From Acidobacteriota bacterium (lineage in GTDB: Bacteria; Acidobacteriota; Blastocatellia; Chloracidobacteriales; Chloracidobacteriaceae), in contig JACQXX010000052.1 in the NCBI GenBank assembly GCA_016208495.1, positions 1 to 64,000 on the forward strand: a stretch of DNA of 64,000 nucleotides, in the 5' to 3' direction. A program made the position numbers and the translations under genes. How positions within the stretch are numbered: position 1 is the first letter of the stretch; every line of letters begins with the position of its first letter. Shown piece by piece: positions 37,301 to 46,558 of this stretch. Below the pieces are notes generated by a model. That model made no database searches, was not told the origin of the DNA, and was given only the letters and a program-made list of their open reading frames with translations.

Positions 37301-37674
37301 AAGAAAACGACGGTGTGATGACGGCCCTTGAAGCCGCCCAGCTTAACCTCTGGGGTACCAAACTCGTCACGCTTTCCGCCTGTGACACAGGGCTTGGCGA
37401 AGTCAAAAACGGCGATGGTGTCTATGGGTTACGACGCGCCCTGGTCCTGGCTGGCAGTGAATCTCAACTGATGAGCCTCTGGCCGGTTTCCGATCAGGCA
37501 ACACGGGAACTGATGATTGATTACTACACCCGGCTCAAAACCGGTGAAGGCCGCTCCGAAGCCCTGCGCAATGTTCAACTCAAACTTCTCAAAACCCCAC
37601 GCCGTCAGCACCCCTTCTACTGGGCCTCGTTCATTCAATCCGGCGAATGGGCCAGTTTGGAAGGGAAACGGTGA
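34351..37674 (+). CDS. TPR-CHAT caspase-like protease, exported (kinesin-light-chain-type TPRs), first of three
   Basis: 1107 residues (the ATG at 34357 is the better-spaced start after AAAGG). Signal or anchor helix at about 14-34, PPC-like beta domain at about 40-140 (RELKGGEKHTYPISLKAND), then nine 42-residue TPRs of the kinesin-light-chain type from about 185 to 560, each ending near ALAIREK. A helical linker precedes the CHAT domain (about 690-1107). Catalytic His929 (HIATHGYFL) and Cys1011 (LSACDTGLG) are present. The last 310 bp are nearly identical to the next two CHAT genes. It stands between the DUF5682 and VWA genes of the MoxR set, in the same direction. TPR-CHAT proteins are known partners of conflict systems (for example Csx29), but this one appears to be exported. 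Confidence 0.92.
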   Translation: MEMTRPHNVSQSWVVNWVFVMALVLGPFLIFVARGQNVDQLEPGKLVVRELKGGEKHTYPISLKANDYLKLVVNQKGIDVVVRLIGPDGKVVQEVNNPNGTQGEEPFFYITDHIGTYILEIESLKKTAQAGIYELKSESIKPATEQDRAEVEIKKLNDELTQLWQAGKYDQGVLLAQQAVEKSEQLLGTDHSLLADSLNYLGLFYKAKGEYLKAEPVYLRAIAIGEKTIGFGHPHIAAMRNNLANLYGARGEYLKAKEELQRALDIFEKTLGPEHQNTIFCLNNLAELYFNLGDTTSAERLFRHTLAIREKVFGPDHPTTADTLQNLAFLHRIKSEYIKAEGLYQRVLTTREKALGPEHPETSNALNGLAEVYRDQGNLAKAESLHQRALAIREKVFGPDHIAVARSLNNLGLLFRDKGDFGKAEQLLLRSQAIREKKLGMDHPSIAVGFNNLALIAEHKGEYAQAESLYQRALEIQEKAVGQQHPDTALALTHIANLNRMKGEYAKAQHQQQQALAIFERVYQTDHPDIASGLNNLSGIYQIQGQIAQAIQCQIQSNDITERDLVRNLISGSEQQKSQYLKKTDHYTNQTLSLHLQAAPQSPDAMRAALTVVVRRKGRALDALTTAIETLRRQQTPEIQKLLDDYARLAGQISILTLRGPETRKLEEHLAYLKLLNEEREKLENEISHKSLEFQAQTTPITLENIQKQIPLNAVLAEFAVYTPYDPKTDKPGTPRFVVYVLNHQGKIHFADLGEAAPIEEAISAFRKVLSNPKTDLVKDIIPAAKPLNQLVLKPVLALIGKAKHLLISPDGALQVIPFAALMDDKGKFLTRQYTLTYLTSGRDLLRLAVKIESQQPPLIVADPDYMDGTGPQMMGQTIGRLIRLIGTRAEGEQLKAILPHANLKTRSDATEQVVKQVSRPGLVHIATHGYFLENTTQSARDPLSDHPSRNIVNLSHYFEKERQANPLLCSLLFFAGANQGGTEENDGVMTALEAAQLNLWGTKLVTLSACDTGLGEVKNGDGVYGLRRALVLAGSESQLMSLWPVSDQATRELMIDYYTRLKTGEGRSEALRNVQLKLLKTPRRQHPFYWASFIQSGEWASLEGKR

Positions 37675-37682
37675 GCCAAACC

Positions 37683-37810
37683 AGGGTTCAGGGTTCAGGG
37701 TTCAGGGGTCAGGGTTCAGGGTTCAGGGTTCAGGGTTCAGGGTTCAGGGTTTTCGAAACCAGGAACTAACCACTAACCACTAACCACTAAAGGGTTCAGG
37801 GTTCAGGGTT
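37683..37810 (+). repeat. TTCAGGG heptamer arrays and TAACCAC units
   Basis: About ten heptamers with one GGGGTC variant (37683-37751), then a short TAACCACTAACCAC stretch (37768-37789) and again two TTCAGGG units (37792-37810). This lies between the stop of one CHAT gene and the leader of the next. The same array returns after the next CHAT gene. Confidence 0.9.
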
Positions 37811-37888
37811 TTCGAGTGTTTGCCCCTTTTTGTCCGTTCAGTCCTTTTCGTCCTTTCTTGCTTTTCCCAACCGCCACTGGAGATCACA

Positions 37889-40800
37889 ATGACGCATCCC
37901 CATCGTTTGAGCCACAGCCTGGCTTTCAATTGTTTTTTGGCCCTGATACTGCTGAATCCCTTTTTCATCGGTGTGACGGTGGCGCAGACGGCTCAACCTT
38001 CAAAAACCCCGAAACCTGGAAAACCGGTTGTGCGCGAGTTGAAAGGCGGCGACAAACACCGGTACCCGCTGCAGCTCAAAGCCAACGATTATCTAAAACT
38101 GGTCGTGGAGCAACGCGGGATTGATGTGGCGGTTCGACTGGTTGGACCAGATGGAAAACTATTGCAGGAGGTGGACGGTCCAAACGGCACACAAGGCGCA
38201 GAACCGCTTTCCTGTGTCACCGACATAGCCGGTAGCTACACGTTGGAGATTGAGGCGTTGAAAAAAACAGCTTCACCGGGCAGGTATGAATTGACATTGC
38301 AGGCGGTGAGACCTGCCACCAGCCAGGAACGTGCCGGGAGAGAGATCGAAAAACTGATTTCCGAAGCAGACACACTTCGGCGAGCCGGAAAACTTGATCA
38401 GAGCTTGCCACTTGCCCAACAAGCCGTGGAAAAGAGCGAGACCGCTTTGGATTCAGAGCATTCGCTTCTGGTCGGGAGCCTCTTTGTCCTGGCCCGGATC
38501 TACAGTGGTCAGGCGAAGTTCAAGCAGGCCGAACCGCTGTACCTGCGGGCACTGGCCATTTTGGAAAAAACGTTGGGGGCCGACCAGTTGCAGGTGGCAA
38601 CCATCCTCAACCATCTGGGCAGTCTCTACCAAAAAACCGGCAACTATCCGCGAGCCGAACCACTGTTCCAGCGGGAACTTGCCATCTGGGAGAAATCGCT
38701 TGGTCCCGATCACCCCAATGTCGCCATCAGCCTCAATAACCTCGGCAGCCTTTACCAGAGAACCGGCGACTATGCACGAGCCGAACCACTGCTCCAGCGG
38801 GCACTGGCCATCCGAAAGAAATCGCTTGGTCCTGAGCACCTGAGTGTCGCCGAAACCCTCAACAATCTGGCTGTGCTTTACTCGAATAAAGGCGACTACT
38901 CACAAGCCGAAACCCTGTATCAACAATCGCTGGCCATCCAGGAGAAAGTCCTGGGCCCTGACCATCCCAATGTCGCCAACAGCCTCAACAATCTGGCGCT
39001 CCTTTACTGGGACAAAGGCGATTACCGGCAGGCTGAGTCCCTGTACCAGCGGACACTGGCCATCCAGGAGAAAACATTGGGCTCTAACGATCCCAATGTC
39101 GCTTTCAGCTTCAACAATCTGGCCACACTCTACCAGAACAAAGGCGATTACCGGCAGGCTGAGTCCCTGTACCAGCGGGCGTTAGCTATTTGGGAGAAAG
39201 CTCTGGGCCCTGACCATCCGAAGGTCGGCCTCTGCCTCAATAATCTGGGTTTGCTTTACAACACCAAAGGCGACTACCAGCGAGCCGAGCCGCTTTTCCA
39301 ACGGGCGCTGGCCATCCAGGAGAAAGCGCTTGGTCCCAATCACCCAGAGGTTGCCACGAGCCTCAACAACCTGGCGGCGCTCTACTGGGATAAAGGCGAC
39401 CGCCAGCGAGCCGAACCGCTTTTCCAACAGGCGCTGGACATTCAGGAAAAAGTTCTTGGCCCTGACCATCGGGAAACAGCCCGAAGCCTCAACAATCTGG
39501 GCGTGCTCTATTCAAACAAAGACGACTACCAGCGAGCTGAACCATTGCTTCAGCGGGCGCTGGTCATCCAGGAGAAAGTGCTCGGTGCCGATCATCCAGA
39601 GGTCGCTCAGTCCTTCAACAACCTGGCCGGGGTCTATCGCGGAAAAGGTGACACCCAGAAAGCCGAATTCTTTTTCAAGCAGGCACTGGCGATCTTGGAG
39701 AAAGCATTTGGCCCGGATCATCCACAACCGGCCAGTGTCCTCAACAGTTTGGCGGTCCTCTCTCAAATCGGGGGCGATTATGCCAGGGCCGAACCCCTCT
39801 TTCAGCGGGCGCTGGCCATTCGGGAAAAAACCCTGGGTCTGGATCATCCGGATGTTGCCCAAACCCTCAACAATTTATCCAAACTCTATCGAGACAAAGG
39901 CGATATGGCACAGGGGATTCAATTTCAGATTCGGGGCAATGACGCCGTCGAGCGTGATTTGATCCGCAACCTTCTCTCAGGATCTGAAAACCAGAAAATT
40001 CTCTATCTCAAAAAAACGAGCGCATTCACCGATCAAACCCTTTCCCTGCATCTGCAGTCCGCGCCTCAATCTGTTGAGGCCAGGCAGGCGGCGTTCACCG
40101 TGTTGCTGCGACGCAAAGGCCGGGGACTGGATGCCATGGCTTCGGCAATTGAAACATTGCGGCAGCAACAAACACCTGAAGTTCAGAAATTGCTTGATGA
40201 TCTGGCGAATCTGGTTGATCAAATTTCAGTTTTGACGTTGAAAGGACCAGGAAAGCAGAAACCGGATGAACATCTGGCCTACTTGAAAGAACTCGAAGCC
40301 CAAAAAGAAAAACTCGAAGCCCAAATCAGTGCCAAAAGTGCTGAGTATCAAGTTCAGGGTACCCCAATCACCCTCGAAAACATTCAGCCGCAAATTCCTG
40401 CCGATGGGATGCTGGTTGAGTTTGCTTTTTACCTCCCTTTTAACCCCACGACCAGAAAACTGGGCGCTTCACGATGTGCGGTCTATACCCTGGACCACCT
40501 TGGCGACATCAAGTGGGCCGATTTAGGCGAAGCCACACCAATTGAACAGGCGGTGTCAGCCTTTTGCCGGGTGGTCAGCAAACCGAAGGCTGACCTGGCC
40601 CAAGACATCACGCCAGCCGCCCAGGCGCTGGATAAACTCATCATGAAGCCGGTGCGGGCGCTGGTGGGAAAGAGCCGTCATCTGCTGATTTCGCCAGACG
40701 GCATGTTGAATTTGATTCCCTTTGCGGCGCTGATGGATGAAAAAAGAAAATTCCTGGTGGAAACCTACACCTTGACCTATCTTACCAGCGGACGCGACTT

Positions 40801-41590
40801 GCTCCGACTCCAAAACGGCATCAAAAACGAACACCCGCCGTTGATCATGGGGAATCCGGATTATGCCGACGGAAATGGACCACAGATTTTTGGACATCAG
40901 TTTCCCCGGCTGGACCGGTTGATTGGGACGGCAGCCGAAGCCCAGCAACTCAAATCCATTTTTCCCGACGCCTCGGTTTTTCTGGGTGACCAGGCGACCA
41001 AAGCTGTCCTGACTCAGGTTCACCGACCTGAGTTTGTCCATATCGGAACCCACGGATTCTTTTTTGCCGGGGACCAACCTGACCGAGTGGCAGATGCGCC
41101 GTCACGACACCTGCTCAGATCGGATGATGCCTCAGCCGACCTGGAGAAAATCCAGGCGGAAAACCCGCTGCTGCGCTCCTATCTCTTCTTTGCCGGGGCC
41201 AACCACACGGGAAGTAAAAACCAGGACGGCATCCTGACCGCCCTTGAAACCACCACCCTCGACCTGTGGGGCACCAAACTGGTCACACTCTCGGCCTGCG
41301 ACACGGGTCTTGGCGACGTCAAAAACGGCGACGGGGTCTATGGGTTACGACGTGCCCTGGTCCTGGCCGGCAGTGAATCCCAAATGATAAGTCTCTGGTC
41401 AGTCTCAGACCAGGCCACACGCGAGTTGATGGTAGACTACTATACCCGGCTCAAAGCTGGTGAAGGCCGCTCCGAAGCCCTGCGCAACGTGCAACTCAAA
41501 ATGCTCAAAACCCCACGCCGCCAGCATCCTTTCTACTGGGCCTCATTCATTCAATCCGGCGAATGGGCCACTCTGGCGGGGAAACGGTGA
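37889..41590 (+). CDS. TPR-CHAT caspase-like protease, exported, second of three (12 TPRs)
   Basis: 1233 residues. I start at 37889 and not 37820 because the sequence then begins with a signal peptide (MTHPHRLSHSLAFNCFLALI, cut near VTVAQT) and has GGAG in the leader that is shared with the third copy. PPC-like domain at about 45-150, twelve 42-residue TPRs from about 190 to 695, and CHAT at about 850-1233 with His1055 (HIGTHGFF) and Cys1137 (LSACDTGLG). TPR number is higher than in the first (9) and third (11) copies. Two units (39005-39055 and 39131-39181) are near identical over the last third, which shows recent duplication within the array. Confidence 0.93.
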   Translation: MTHPHRLSHSLAFNCFLALILLNPFFIGVTVAQTAQPSKTPKPGKPVVRELKGGDKHRYPLQLKANDYLKLVVEQRGIDVAVRLVGPDGKLLQEVDGPNGTQGAEPLSCVTDIAGSYTLEIEALKKTASPGRYELTLQAVRPATSQERAGREIEKLISEADTLRRAGKLDQSLPLAQQAVEKSETALDSEHSLLVGSLFVLARIYSGQAKFKQAEPLYLRALAILEKTLGADQLQVATILNHLGSLYQKTGNYPRAEPLFQRELAIWEKSLGPDHPNVAISLNNLGSLYQRTGDYARAEPLLQRALAIRKKSLGPEHLSVAETLNNLAVLYSNKGDYSQAETLYQQSLAIQEKVLGPDHPNVANSLNNLALLYWDKGDYRQAESLYQRTLAIQEKTLGSNDPNVAFSFNNLATLYQNKGDYRQAESLYQRALAIWEKALGPDHPKVGLCLNNLGLLYNTKGDYQRAEPLFQRALAIQEKALGPNHPEVATSLNNLAALYWDKGDRQRAEPLFQQALDIQEKVLGPDHRETARSLNNLGVLYSNKDDYQRAEPLLQRALVIQEKVLGADHPEVAQSFNNLAGVYRGKGDTQKAEFFFKQALAILEKAFGPDHPQPASVLNSLAVLSQIGGDYARAEPLFQRALAIREKTLGLDHPDVAQTLNNLSKLYRDKGDMAQGIQFQIRGNDAVERDLIRNLLSGSENQKILYLKKTSAFTDQTLSLHLQSAPQSVEARQAAFTVLLRRKGRGLDAMASAIETLRQQQTPEVQKLLDDLANLVDQISVLTLKGPGKQKPDEHLAYLKELEAQKEKLEAQISAKSAEYQVQGTPITLENIQPQIPADGMLVEFAFYLPFNPTTRKLGASRCAVYTLDHLGDIKWADLGEATPIEQAVSAFCRVVSKPKADLAQDITPAAQALDKLIMKPVRALVGKSRHLLISPDGMLNLIPFAALMDEKRKFLVETYTLTYLTSGRDLLRLQNGIKNEHPPLIMGNPDYADGNGPQIFGHQFPRLDRLIGTAAEAQQLKSIFPDASVFLGDQATKAVLTQVHRPEFVHIGTHGFFFAGDQPDRVADAPSRHLLRSDDASADLEKIQAENPLLRSYLFFAGANHTGSKNQDGILTALETTTLDLWGTKLVTLSACDTGLGDVKNGDGVYGLRRALVLAGSESQMISLWSVSDQATRELMVDYYTRLKAGEGRSEALRNVQLKMLKTPRRQHPFYWASFIQSGEWATLAGKR

Positions 41591-41599
41591 GCCAAATCA

Positions 41600-41668
41600 G
41601 GGTTCAGGGTTCAGGGTTCAGGGTTCAGGGTTCAGGGTTCAGGGTTCAGGGTTCAGGGTTCAGGGTTC
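41600..41668 (+). repeat. TTCAGGG heptamer array
   Basis: About 9.8 uninterrupted copies of a 7-bp unit (GGTTCAG in phase) just after the second CHAT gene. It can be read through in the frame of the third CHAT gene, which makes a false N-terminal extension of VQGSGFR repeats. Arrays flanking the genes could have promoted the tandem duplication. Confidence 0.92.
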
Positions 41669-41715
41669 TCCTTTTCGTCCGTTCTTGCTTTTCCCAACCA
41701 CCACCGGAGATCACA

Positions 41716-44700
41716 ATGATACATTCTCGCATATTGCACAAAAGACTGGGTTTAATCTGTTTTTTGGTGCTGATGCTGGCAGCGGGTCCTTTTTTGACCT
41801 TTGTGACCGAGGCGCAAAGCAGGAACCAGTTGGAACCCGGAAAATCAGTTGTGCGCCAGCTCAAAGGCGGCGAAAAACACACCTATCTGCTCCAACTTAA
41901 AGCCAATGATTATCTGAATCTGGTCGTCAACCAAAAAGGAATTGATGTCGTGGTGCGGTTGCTTGGACCGGAGGAAAAAGTAGTTCAAGAAGTTGACAGC
42001 CCCAATGGTACCCAGGGCCAAGAACCACTTTCCTACCTCACTGAAACCGCGGGGAGATTTGTACTGGAAATTGAATCGCTGGAAAAAACCGCCCAGGCTG
42101 GGGAGTACCAACTGAACCTGGAAACCCTGAGAACGGCCACTGAGCAAGATCGGGCGGTGGTGGAGATCGAGAACCTGAACTCGGAAGTTCAAAAACTTCA
42201 GCAAGCTGGAAAATACGATCAAGGATTGCCGCTCGCCCAACACGCAGTGGAACAGAGTGAAAAAAAACTGGGACCGGAGCACCCGCTTGTGGAAGAAAGC
42301 CTCAACACCCTGGCTCTGTTCTACCATGCCAAAGGTCAATACCAGCAGGCCGAGCCTGTGTATCGGCGTGCGCTGGCCATTTGTGAAAAAGCACTCGGTC
42401 CTGACCACCCGCAAATGGCGACGATCCTCAACAACCTGGCTCGACTCTACCAGGAAAAAGGCGATTACCAGCAGGCCGAACCCCTCTATCGGCGATCTCT
42501 GGCCATTTATGAAAAGGCATTTGGCCCTGACCACTTTGAGACAGCCACCATCCTCAACAATCTGGCACTGCTTTCCCAGGAAAAAGGCGATTACCAGCAG
42601 GCTGAACCCCTCTATCGGCGATCTCTGGCCATCTATGAGAAAACACTTGGTCCCAACCATCTCAATGTCGCCTACAACCTCAATAATCTGGCTGCATTTT
42701 ATCAAACCAAAGGCGATTTCCGGCAGGCTGAGCCATTCTATCAGCGGGCAGTGGCCATTTTTGAAACCATGCTGGGAGCCGACCACCCGGTAACGGCCCA
42801 AAGCCTTAACAATCTGGCGACACTTTATGCTGGAAAGGGTGACTATGCCCAGGCGGAACGCCTCTATGCGCGGGCGCTGGCGATTCGTGAAAAAGTACTG
42901 GGCGAGAATCATCCACAGGTTGCCGATAGCCTCAACACCCTGGCGTTCCTTTACGACACCAAGGGTGACTACGCCCAGGCGGAACGCCTCTATACGCGGG
43001 CTCTGGCGATTCGTGAAAAAGTATGGGGTGCCACCCACCCATCGGTCGCCAATAGCCTCAATAACCTGGCGGCACTCTACGTCAACAAAGGCGATGACGA
43101 AAAGGCTGAACCGTTGTTCCAGCGTTCCCTGGCCATCCGTGAGAAAGTGCCGGGTCCTGACCATTCGGATACGGCCTTTAGCCTCAATAACCTGGCCCAG
43201 CTCCACCACCGTCGAGGTGACTACCAGAAGGCCGAACCATTGTATCAGCGTTCCCTGGCCATCTGGAAAAAAGCATTTGGTCCCGACCACCCGCTTGTTG
43301 CCAACAGTCTCAACAACCTGGCCTCGCTCGCCAAAGCCAAAGGCGATTTCCAGACGGCTGAAGCCCTGTACCGCCGGTCGTTGGCAATTCGTGAGAAAGC
43401 ACTTGGCCCTGACCACCCGGATGTGGCCGAAAGCCTCAACAACCTGGCGGCGGTGAACTTGGATAAAGGAGACTATGCCCAGGCCGAACCATTATTTCAG
43501 CGAGCACTGGCCATCCGTGAGAAAGGGCTTGGCCCTGATCACCCGGACGTGGCCCTCAACCTCAGCAATCAGGCGGTCCTTGCTCGTGCCAAAGGAGATA
43601 TGGCACAGGCCATTCAGTTTCAAATTCGGTGCAACAACACCAGTGAGCAAGACCTGAGGCGCAACCTTGCGGCGGGCTCCGAAACTCAGAAAGCGTTCTA
43701 TCTCAAACAAACCACGCATTACACTGACCAAACTATTTCACTCCATCTGCAAAGTGCACCGCACTCATTGGCGGCGAGGAAGGCGGCCCTGACCGTGGTA
43801 CTGCGTCGGAAAGGTCGTTCCCTGGATGCCATGACGACCACGATTGAAACACTCAGACACCACCAAACACCTGAGATTCAAAAACTGCTGGATGACTTTG
43901 CGAGCCTGGTCGGCCAAATTTCGGTGTTGACATTGAGAGGACCAGGAACCCAAAAAGCGGAAGATCATCTGGCCTACCTGAAAGAGTTAGAAACCCAGAA
44001 AGAAAAACTGGAAGCTGAAATCAGCCTCAAAAGCGCCGAATTCAAAGCCCAGGTTACATCTATCACTCTGGAAACCATTCAAAAACAAATTCCGGCGGAT
44101 GGTGTGTTGGTCGAATTCACGTACTATCAGGGTTCTGATTCCAAAACAAAAATTGTTGGATCCCCCCGGCTGGCCGTCTATACCTTGAATCAGGCGGGTG
44201 ACGTCCAGTGGGCCGATTTAGGCGAAGCAGCCCCAATTGAACAGGCAGTGTCAGCCTTGCGCAAGGTATTGAGCAATCCCAAAGTCAACTTGATGACTGA
44301 CATCAAACCTGCGGCTCAGGCACTCGACAGGCTGGTGATGAAGCCAGTCCGGAAGCTGGTCGGAAATACCAGACATTTGCTGATTTCACCGGATGGAATG
44401 TTGAATGTGATTCCGTTTGCAGCTCTCCTGGATGAGCGAGGAAAGTTTTTGGTGGAGAATTACACCATCACGTATTTAACCAGCGGGCGGGATTTACTTC
44501 GATTGGAAGTAAAAATTGAGGCGAAAGACCACCCGCTCGTGGTGGCGGATCCAGAATATGGAGACGGAGTCGGACCACAGATGAGGGGATATCTGATTGG
44601 TCGGTTAACACGGCTTCCTGGCACCCGAATTGAGGGACAACAACTGAAAGACATCTTTCCCGATGCCGACTTGAAAATGACAGCCGACGCGACGGAAAGC

Positions 44701-45282
44701 AAATTGAAACAGACCAGCAGGCCGGAACTCCTCCACATTGCCACTCACGGGTATTTTCTGGAAAGCGCCACAGAAGAGTCGGCGGCCAATCACACCCCAG
44801 CCGTTGCCCAGATGGAAAATCAAAAATTTGATGTTGAAAAATTAAGGGCCAGCAATCCCCTTCTGCGCTCGTGGTTGTTTTTTACTGGGGCCAATCAGCG
44901 GGGCGACGAGAACAACGACGGCGTGATGACGGCACTTGAAGCCGCCCAGCTCAACCTCTGGGGCACGAAACTGGTCACACTTTCTGCCTGTGACACGGGA
45001 CTTGGCGACGTCAAAAACGGCGATGGCGTCTATGGCCTGCGCCGGGCGCTGGTCCTGGCCGGAAGTGAAGCTCAACTGATGAGCCTCTGGCCGGTTTCCG
45101 ATCAGGGAACGCGCGAGTTGATGGTAGACTACTATACCCGGCTCAAAGCCGGTGAAGGCCGCTCCGAAGCCTTGCGCAACGTGCAATTAAAGATGCTCAA
45201 AACCCCACGCCGCCAGCACCCTTTCTACTGGGCCTCGTTCATTCAATCCGGCGAATGGGCCAACCTGAAGGGGAAAAGGTGA
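41716..45282 (+). CDS. TPR-CHAT caspase-like protease, exported, third of three (11 TPRs)
   Basis: 1188 residues from the start at 41716. The frame is open back to 41563, but that adds heptamer-coded repeats and overlaps the previous gene; the leader before 41716 matches the leader before 37889 almost base for base, including GGAGATCACA. Signal peptide (MIHSRILHKRLGLICFLVLM), PPC-like domain, eleven 42-residue TPRs (about 190-655), and CHAT with His1011 (HIATHGYFL) and Cys1092 (LSACDTGLG). TPR units at 42452-42508 and 42578-42634 are nearly identical and 126 bp apart. The 3' end is nearly identical to the other two copies. Confidence 0.93.
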   Translation: MIHSRILHKRLGLICFLVLMLAAGPFLTFVTEAQSRNQLEPGKSVVRQLKGGEKHTYLLQLKANDYLNLVVNQKGIDVVVRLLGPEEKVVQEVDSPNGTQGQEPLSYLTETAGRFVLEIESLEKTAQAGEYQLNLETLRTATEQDRAVVEIENLNSEVQKLQQAGKYDQGLPLAQHAVEQSEKKLGPEHPLVEESLNTLALFYHAKGQYQQAEPVYRRALAICEKALGPDHPQMATILNNLARLYQEKGDYQQAEPLYRRSLAIYEKAFGPDHFETATILNNLALLSQEKGDYQQAEPLYRRSLAIYEKTLGPNHLNVAYNLNNLAAFYQTKGDFRQAEPFYQRAVAIFETMLGADHPVTAQSLNNLATLYAGKGDYAQAERLYARALAIREKVLGENHPQVADSLNTLAFLYDTKGDYAQAERLYTRALAIREKVWGATHPSVANSLNNLAALYVNKGDDEKAEPLFQRSLAIREKVPGPDHSDTAFSLNNLAQLHHRRGDYQKAEPLYQRSLAIWKKAFGPDHPLVANSLNNLASLAKAKGDFQTAEALYRRSLAIREKALGPDHPDVAESLNNLAAVNLDKGDYAQAEPLFQRALAIREKGLGPDHPDVALNLSNQAVLARAKGDMAQAIQFQIRCNNTSEQDLRRNLAAGSETQKAFYLKQTTHYTDQTISLHLQSAPHSLAARKAALTVVLRRKGRSLDAMTTTIETLRHHQTPEIQKLLDDFASLVGQISVLTLRGPGTQKAEDHLAYLKELETQKEKLEAEISLKSAEFKAQVTSITLETIQKQIPADGVLVEFTYYQGSDSKTKIVGSPRLAVYTLNQAGDVQWADLGEAAPIEQAVSALRKVLSNPKVNLMTDIKPAAQALDRLVMKPVRKLVGNTRHLLISPDGMLNVIPFAALLDERGKFLVENYTITYLTSGRDLLRLEVKIEAKDHPLVVADPEYGDGVGPQMRGYLIGRLTRLPGTRIEGQQLKDIFPDADLKMTADATESKLKQTSRPELLHIATHGYFLESATEESAANHTPAVAQMENQKFDVEKLRASNPLLRSWLFFTGANQRGDENNDGVMTALEAAQLNLWGTKLVTLSACDTGLGDVKNGDGVYGLRRALVLAGSEAQLMSLWPVSDQGTRELMVDYYTRLKAGEGRSEALRNVQLKMLKTPRRQHPFYWASFIQSGEWANLKGKR

Positions 45283-45288
45283 TTTTGG

Positions 45289-45402
45289 GGTTCGGGGTTC
45301 GGGGTTCAGGGTTCAGGGTTCTCGAATTTATGTCCTTTCTGTCTTTTTTTGCCCCGTTCGTCTTTTTCAAACCCGGAACCCGGAACCCGGAACCCGGAAC
45401 CC
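45289..45402 (+). repeat. Heptamer arrays upstream of the VWA gene
   Basis: TTCGGGG/TTCAGGG units at 45289-45322, a CT-rich track, then CCCGGAA units at 45370-45402, ending four bases before the VWA start at 45407. They leave no room for a Shine-Dalgarno. Confidence 0.85.
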
Positions 45403-45406
45403 AACT

Positions 45407-46558
45407 ATGAATGACCAAACCCTCCACCGCTGGCGATTGATCCTGGGGCGCTATTCCCAGGACCAGCTTTCATGCCAGATGAATCAGCACCAAAGCCGGC
45501 TCGAACGGGCCCTCGATTATCTCTATTCACGCGAATACACCGGACGTGGTGTTCGCCAGACTGATGAAAGCCAACCCGCTCCGACTCAATCCAAACCAGC
45601 CGGGTCACTTGATCCAAGCCAGTTCAACGTCCCCACGTGGCTCAACGAAGTCCGCGAACTCTTCCCGCACGACACCTGTGAACTGATTGAAAAACACGCG
45701 CTTACTCGCTACGGCCTGACCGAACTGGTCACCGACCCTCAGGTGTTGGAAAAACTTGAACCCAATCTGGACCTGCTCAAAATGATTCTGACCTTTCGCG
45801 GTCAAATGAAAGGTCAGGTGTTAGAGGTCGCCCGCAAAATCGTCCGGCAGGTGATCGAAGACATCAAACGCAAGCTTGAGGCCGATATCCGGTTGAAACT
45901 GCTTGGGAAACTCAATCGGTTTCAGGCTTCCCCACTCAAAATTGCTCAAAACCTGGACTGGCGAGGCACCATCCGGCGCAACCTCAAGCACTATGATCCA
46001 GAGCGGAAAAAGCTGCTGATTCAACAGGTTCGCTTCTTCTCACGCGTTGAACGACACTTGCCCTGGACCGTGATTTTGTGCGTTGATCAAAGCGGAAGCA
46101 TGGTTGGGTCAGTCATTCACAGCGCCGTCATGGCTGGAATTTTGGCTGGGCTCCCAGCCGTAAAAGTTCATCTGGTCGTGTTTGACACGTCGGTGGTTGA
46201 TTTGACTGACCGCGCCGATGACCCGGTTGAAACTCTGATGAGTGTCCAGCTTGGCGGCGGAACCGACATCGGTCAGGCACTCCACTACTGTGAACAACTG
46301 GTGGACATTCCCCATCGAACGGTGCTGGTTCTGGTCAGTGATTTTGCCGAAGGGGCTTCGCCAACTGAGTTGCTTGCCGTCAGTCGCCGACTTCGGGAAG
46401 CTGGCGTGTTGACACTTGGTCTGGCTTCGCTGGATGAACAGGCCAACCCGTTTTACGACCACGAAATGGCCAATCAGTTAGCCGAAACCGGTATGCACAT
46501 CGCCGCCATGACACCCACCCATCTGGCCGAATGGCTGGCCAAACGAATGAAGAATTGA
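45407..46558 (+). CDS. VWA-domain protein (YehP-like), MoxR partner
   Basis: 383 residues without a signal peptide. Residues about 220-383 form the VWA domain with a complete metal site: DQSGS (Asp227, Ser229, Ser231), then GGGTDIGQAL and VLVSDFAEG. The N-terminal 210 residues are helical with many charged residues. This kind of protein is the adapter of MoxR ATPases and corresponds to E. coli YehP. The start follows a heptamer array directly, and the end (AAG AAT TGA) is in the dispersed repeat also found at the end of MoxR. It lies 124 bp downstream of the third CHAT gene. Confidence 0.9.
   Translation: MNDQTLHRWRLILGRYSQDQLSCQMNQHQSRLERALDYLYSREYTGRGVRQTDESQPAPTQSKPAGSLDPSQFNVPTWLNEVRELFPHDTCELIEKHALTRYGLTELVTDPQVLEKLEPNLDLLKMILTFRGQMKGQVLEVARKIVRQVIEDIKRKLEADIRLKLLGKLNRFQASPLKIAQNLDWRGTIRRNLKHYDPERKKLLIQQVRFFSRVERHLPWTVILCVDQSGSMVGSVIHSAVMAGILAGLPAVKVHLVVFDTSVVDLTDRADDPVETLMSVQLGGGTDIGQALHYCEQLVDIPHRTVLVLVSDFAEGASPTELLAVSRRLREAGVLTLGLASLDEQANPFYDHEMANQLAETGMHIAAMTPTHLAEWLAKRMKN

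Noticed and set aside
37683-41668. Heptamer arrays as CRISPR
   Set aside because: The 7-bp unit has no spacers of constant size and there are no cas genes. TPR-CHAT genes alone do not make a type III-E CRISPR system; no gRAMP (Cas7-11) gene is present.
41563-41715. N-terminal extension of the third CHAT protein with VQGSGFR repeats
   Set aside because: It is coded by the heptamer array and overlaps the preceding gene. The leader before 41716 matches that of the sister gene.
41845-43416. 523-residue open frame on - strand across a TPR array
   Set aside because: Shadow of the repeated 126-bp units: the repeated codons leave no stops in that frame. It repeats the same nonsense phrase (FLTDGQ...), as expected of a shadow.
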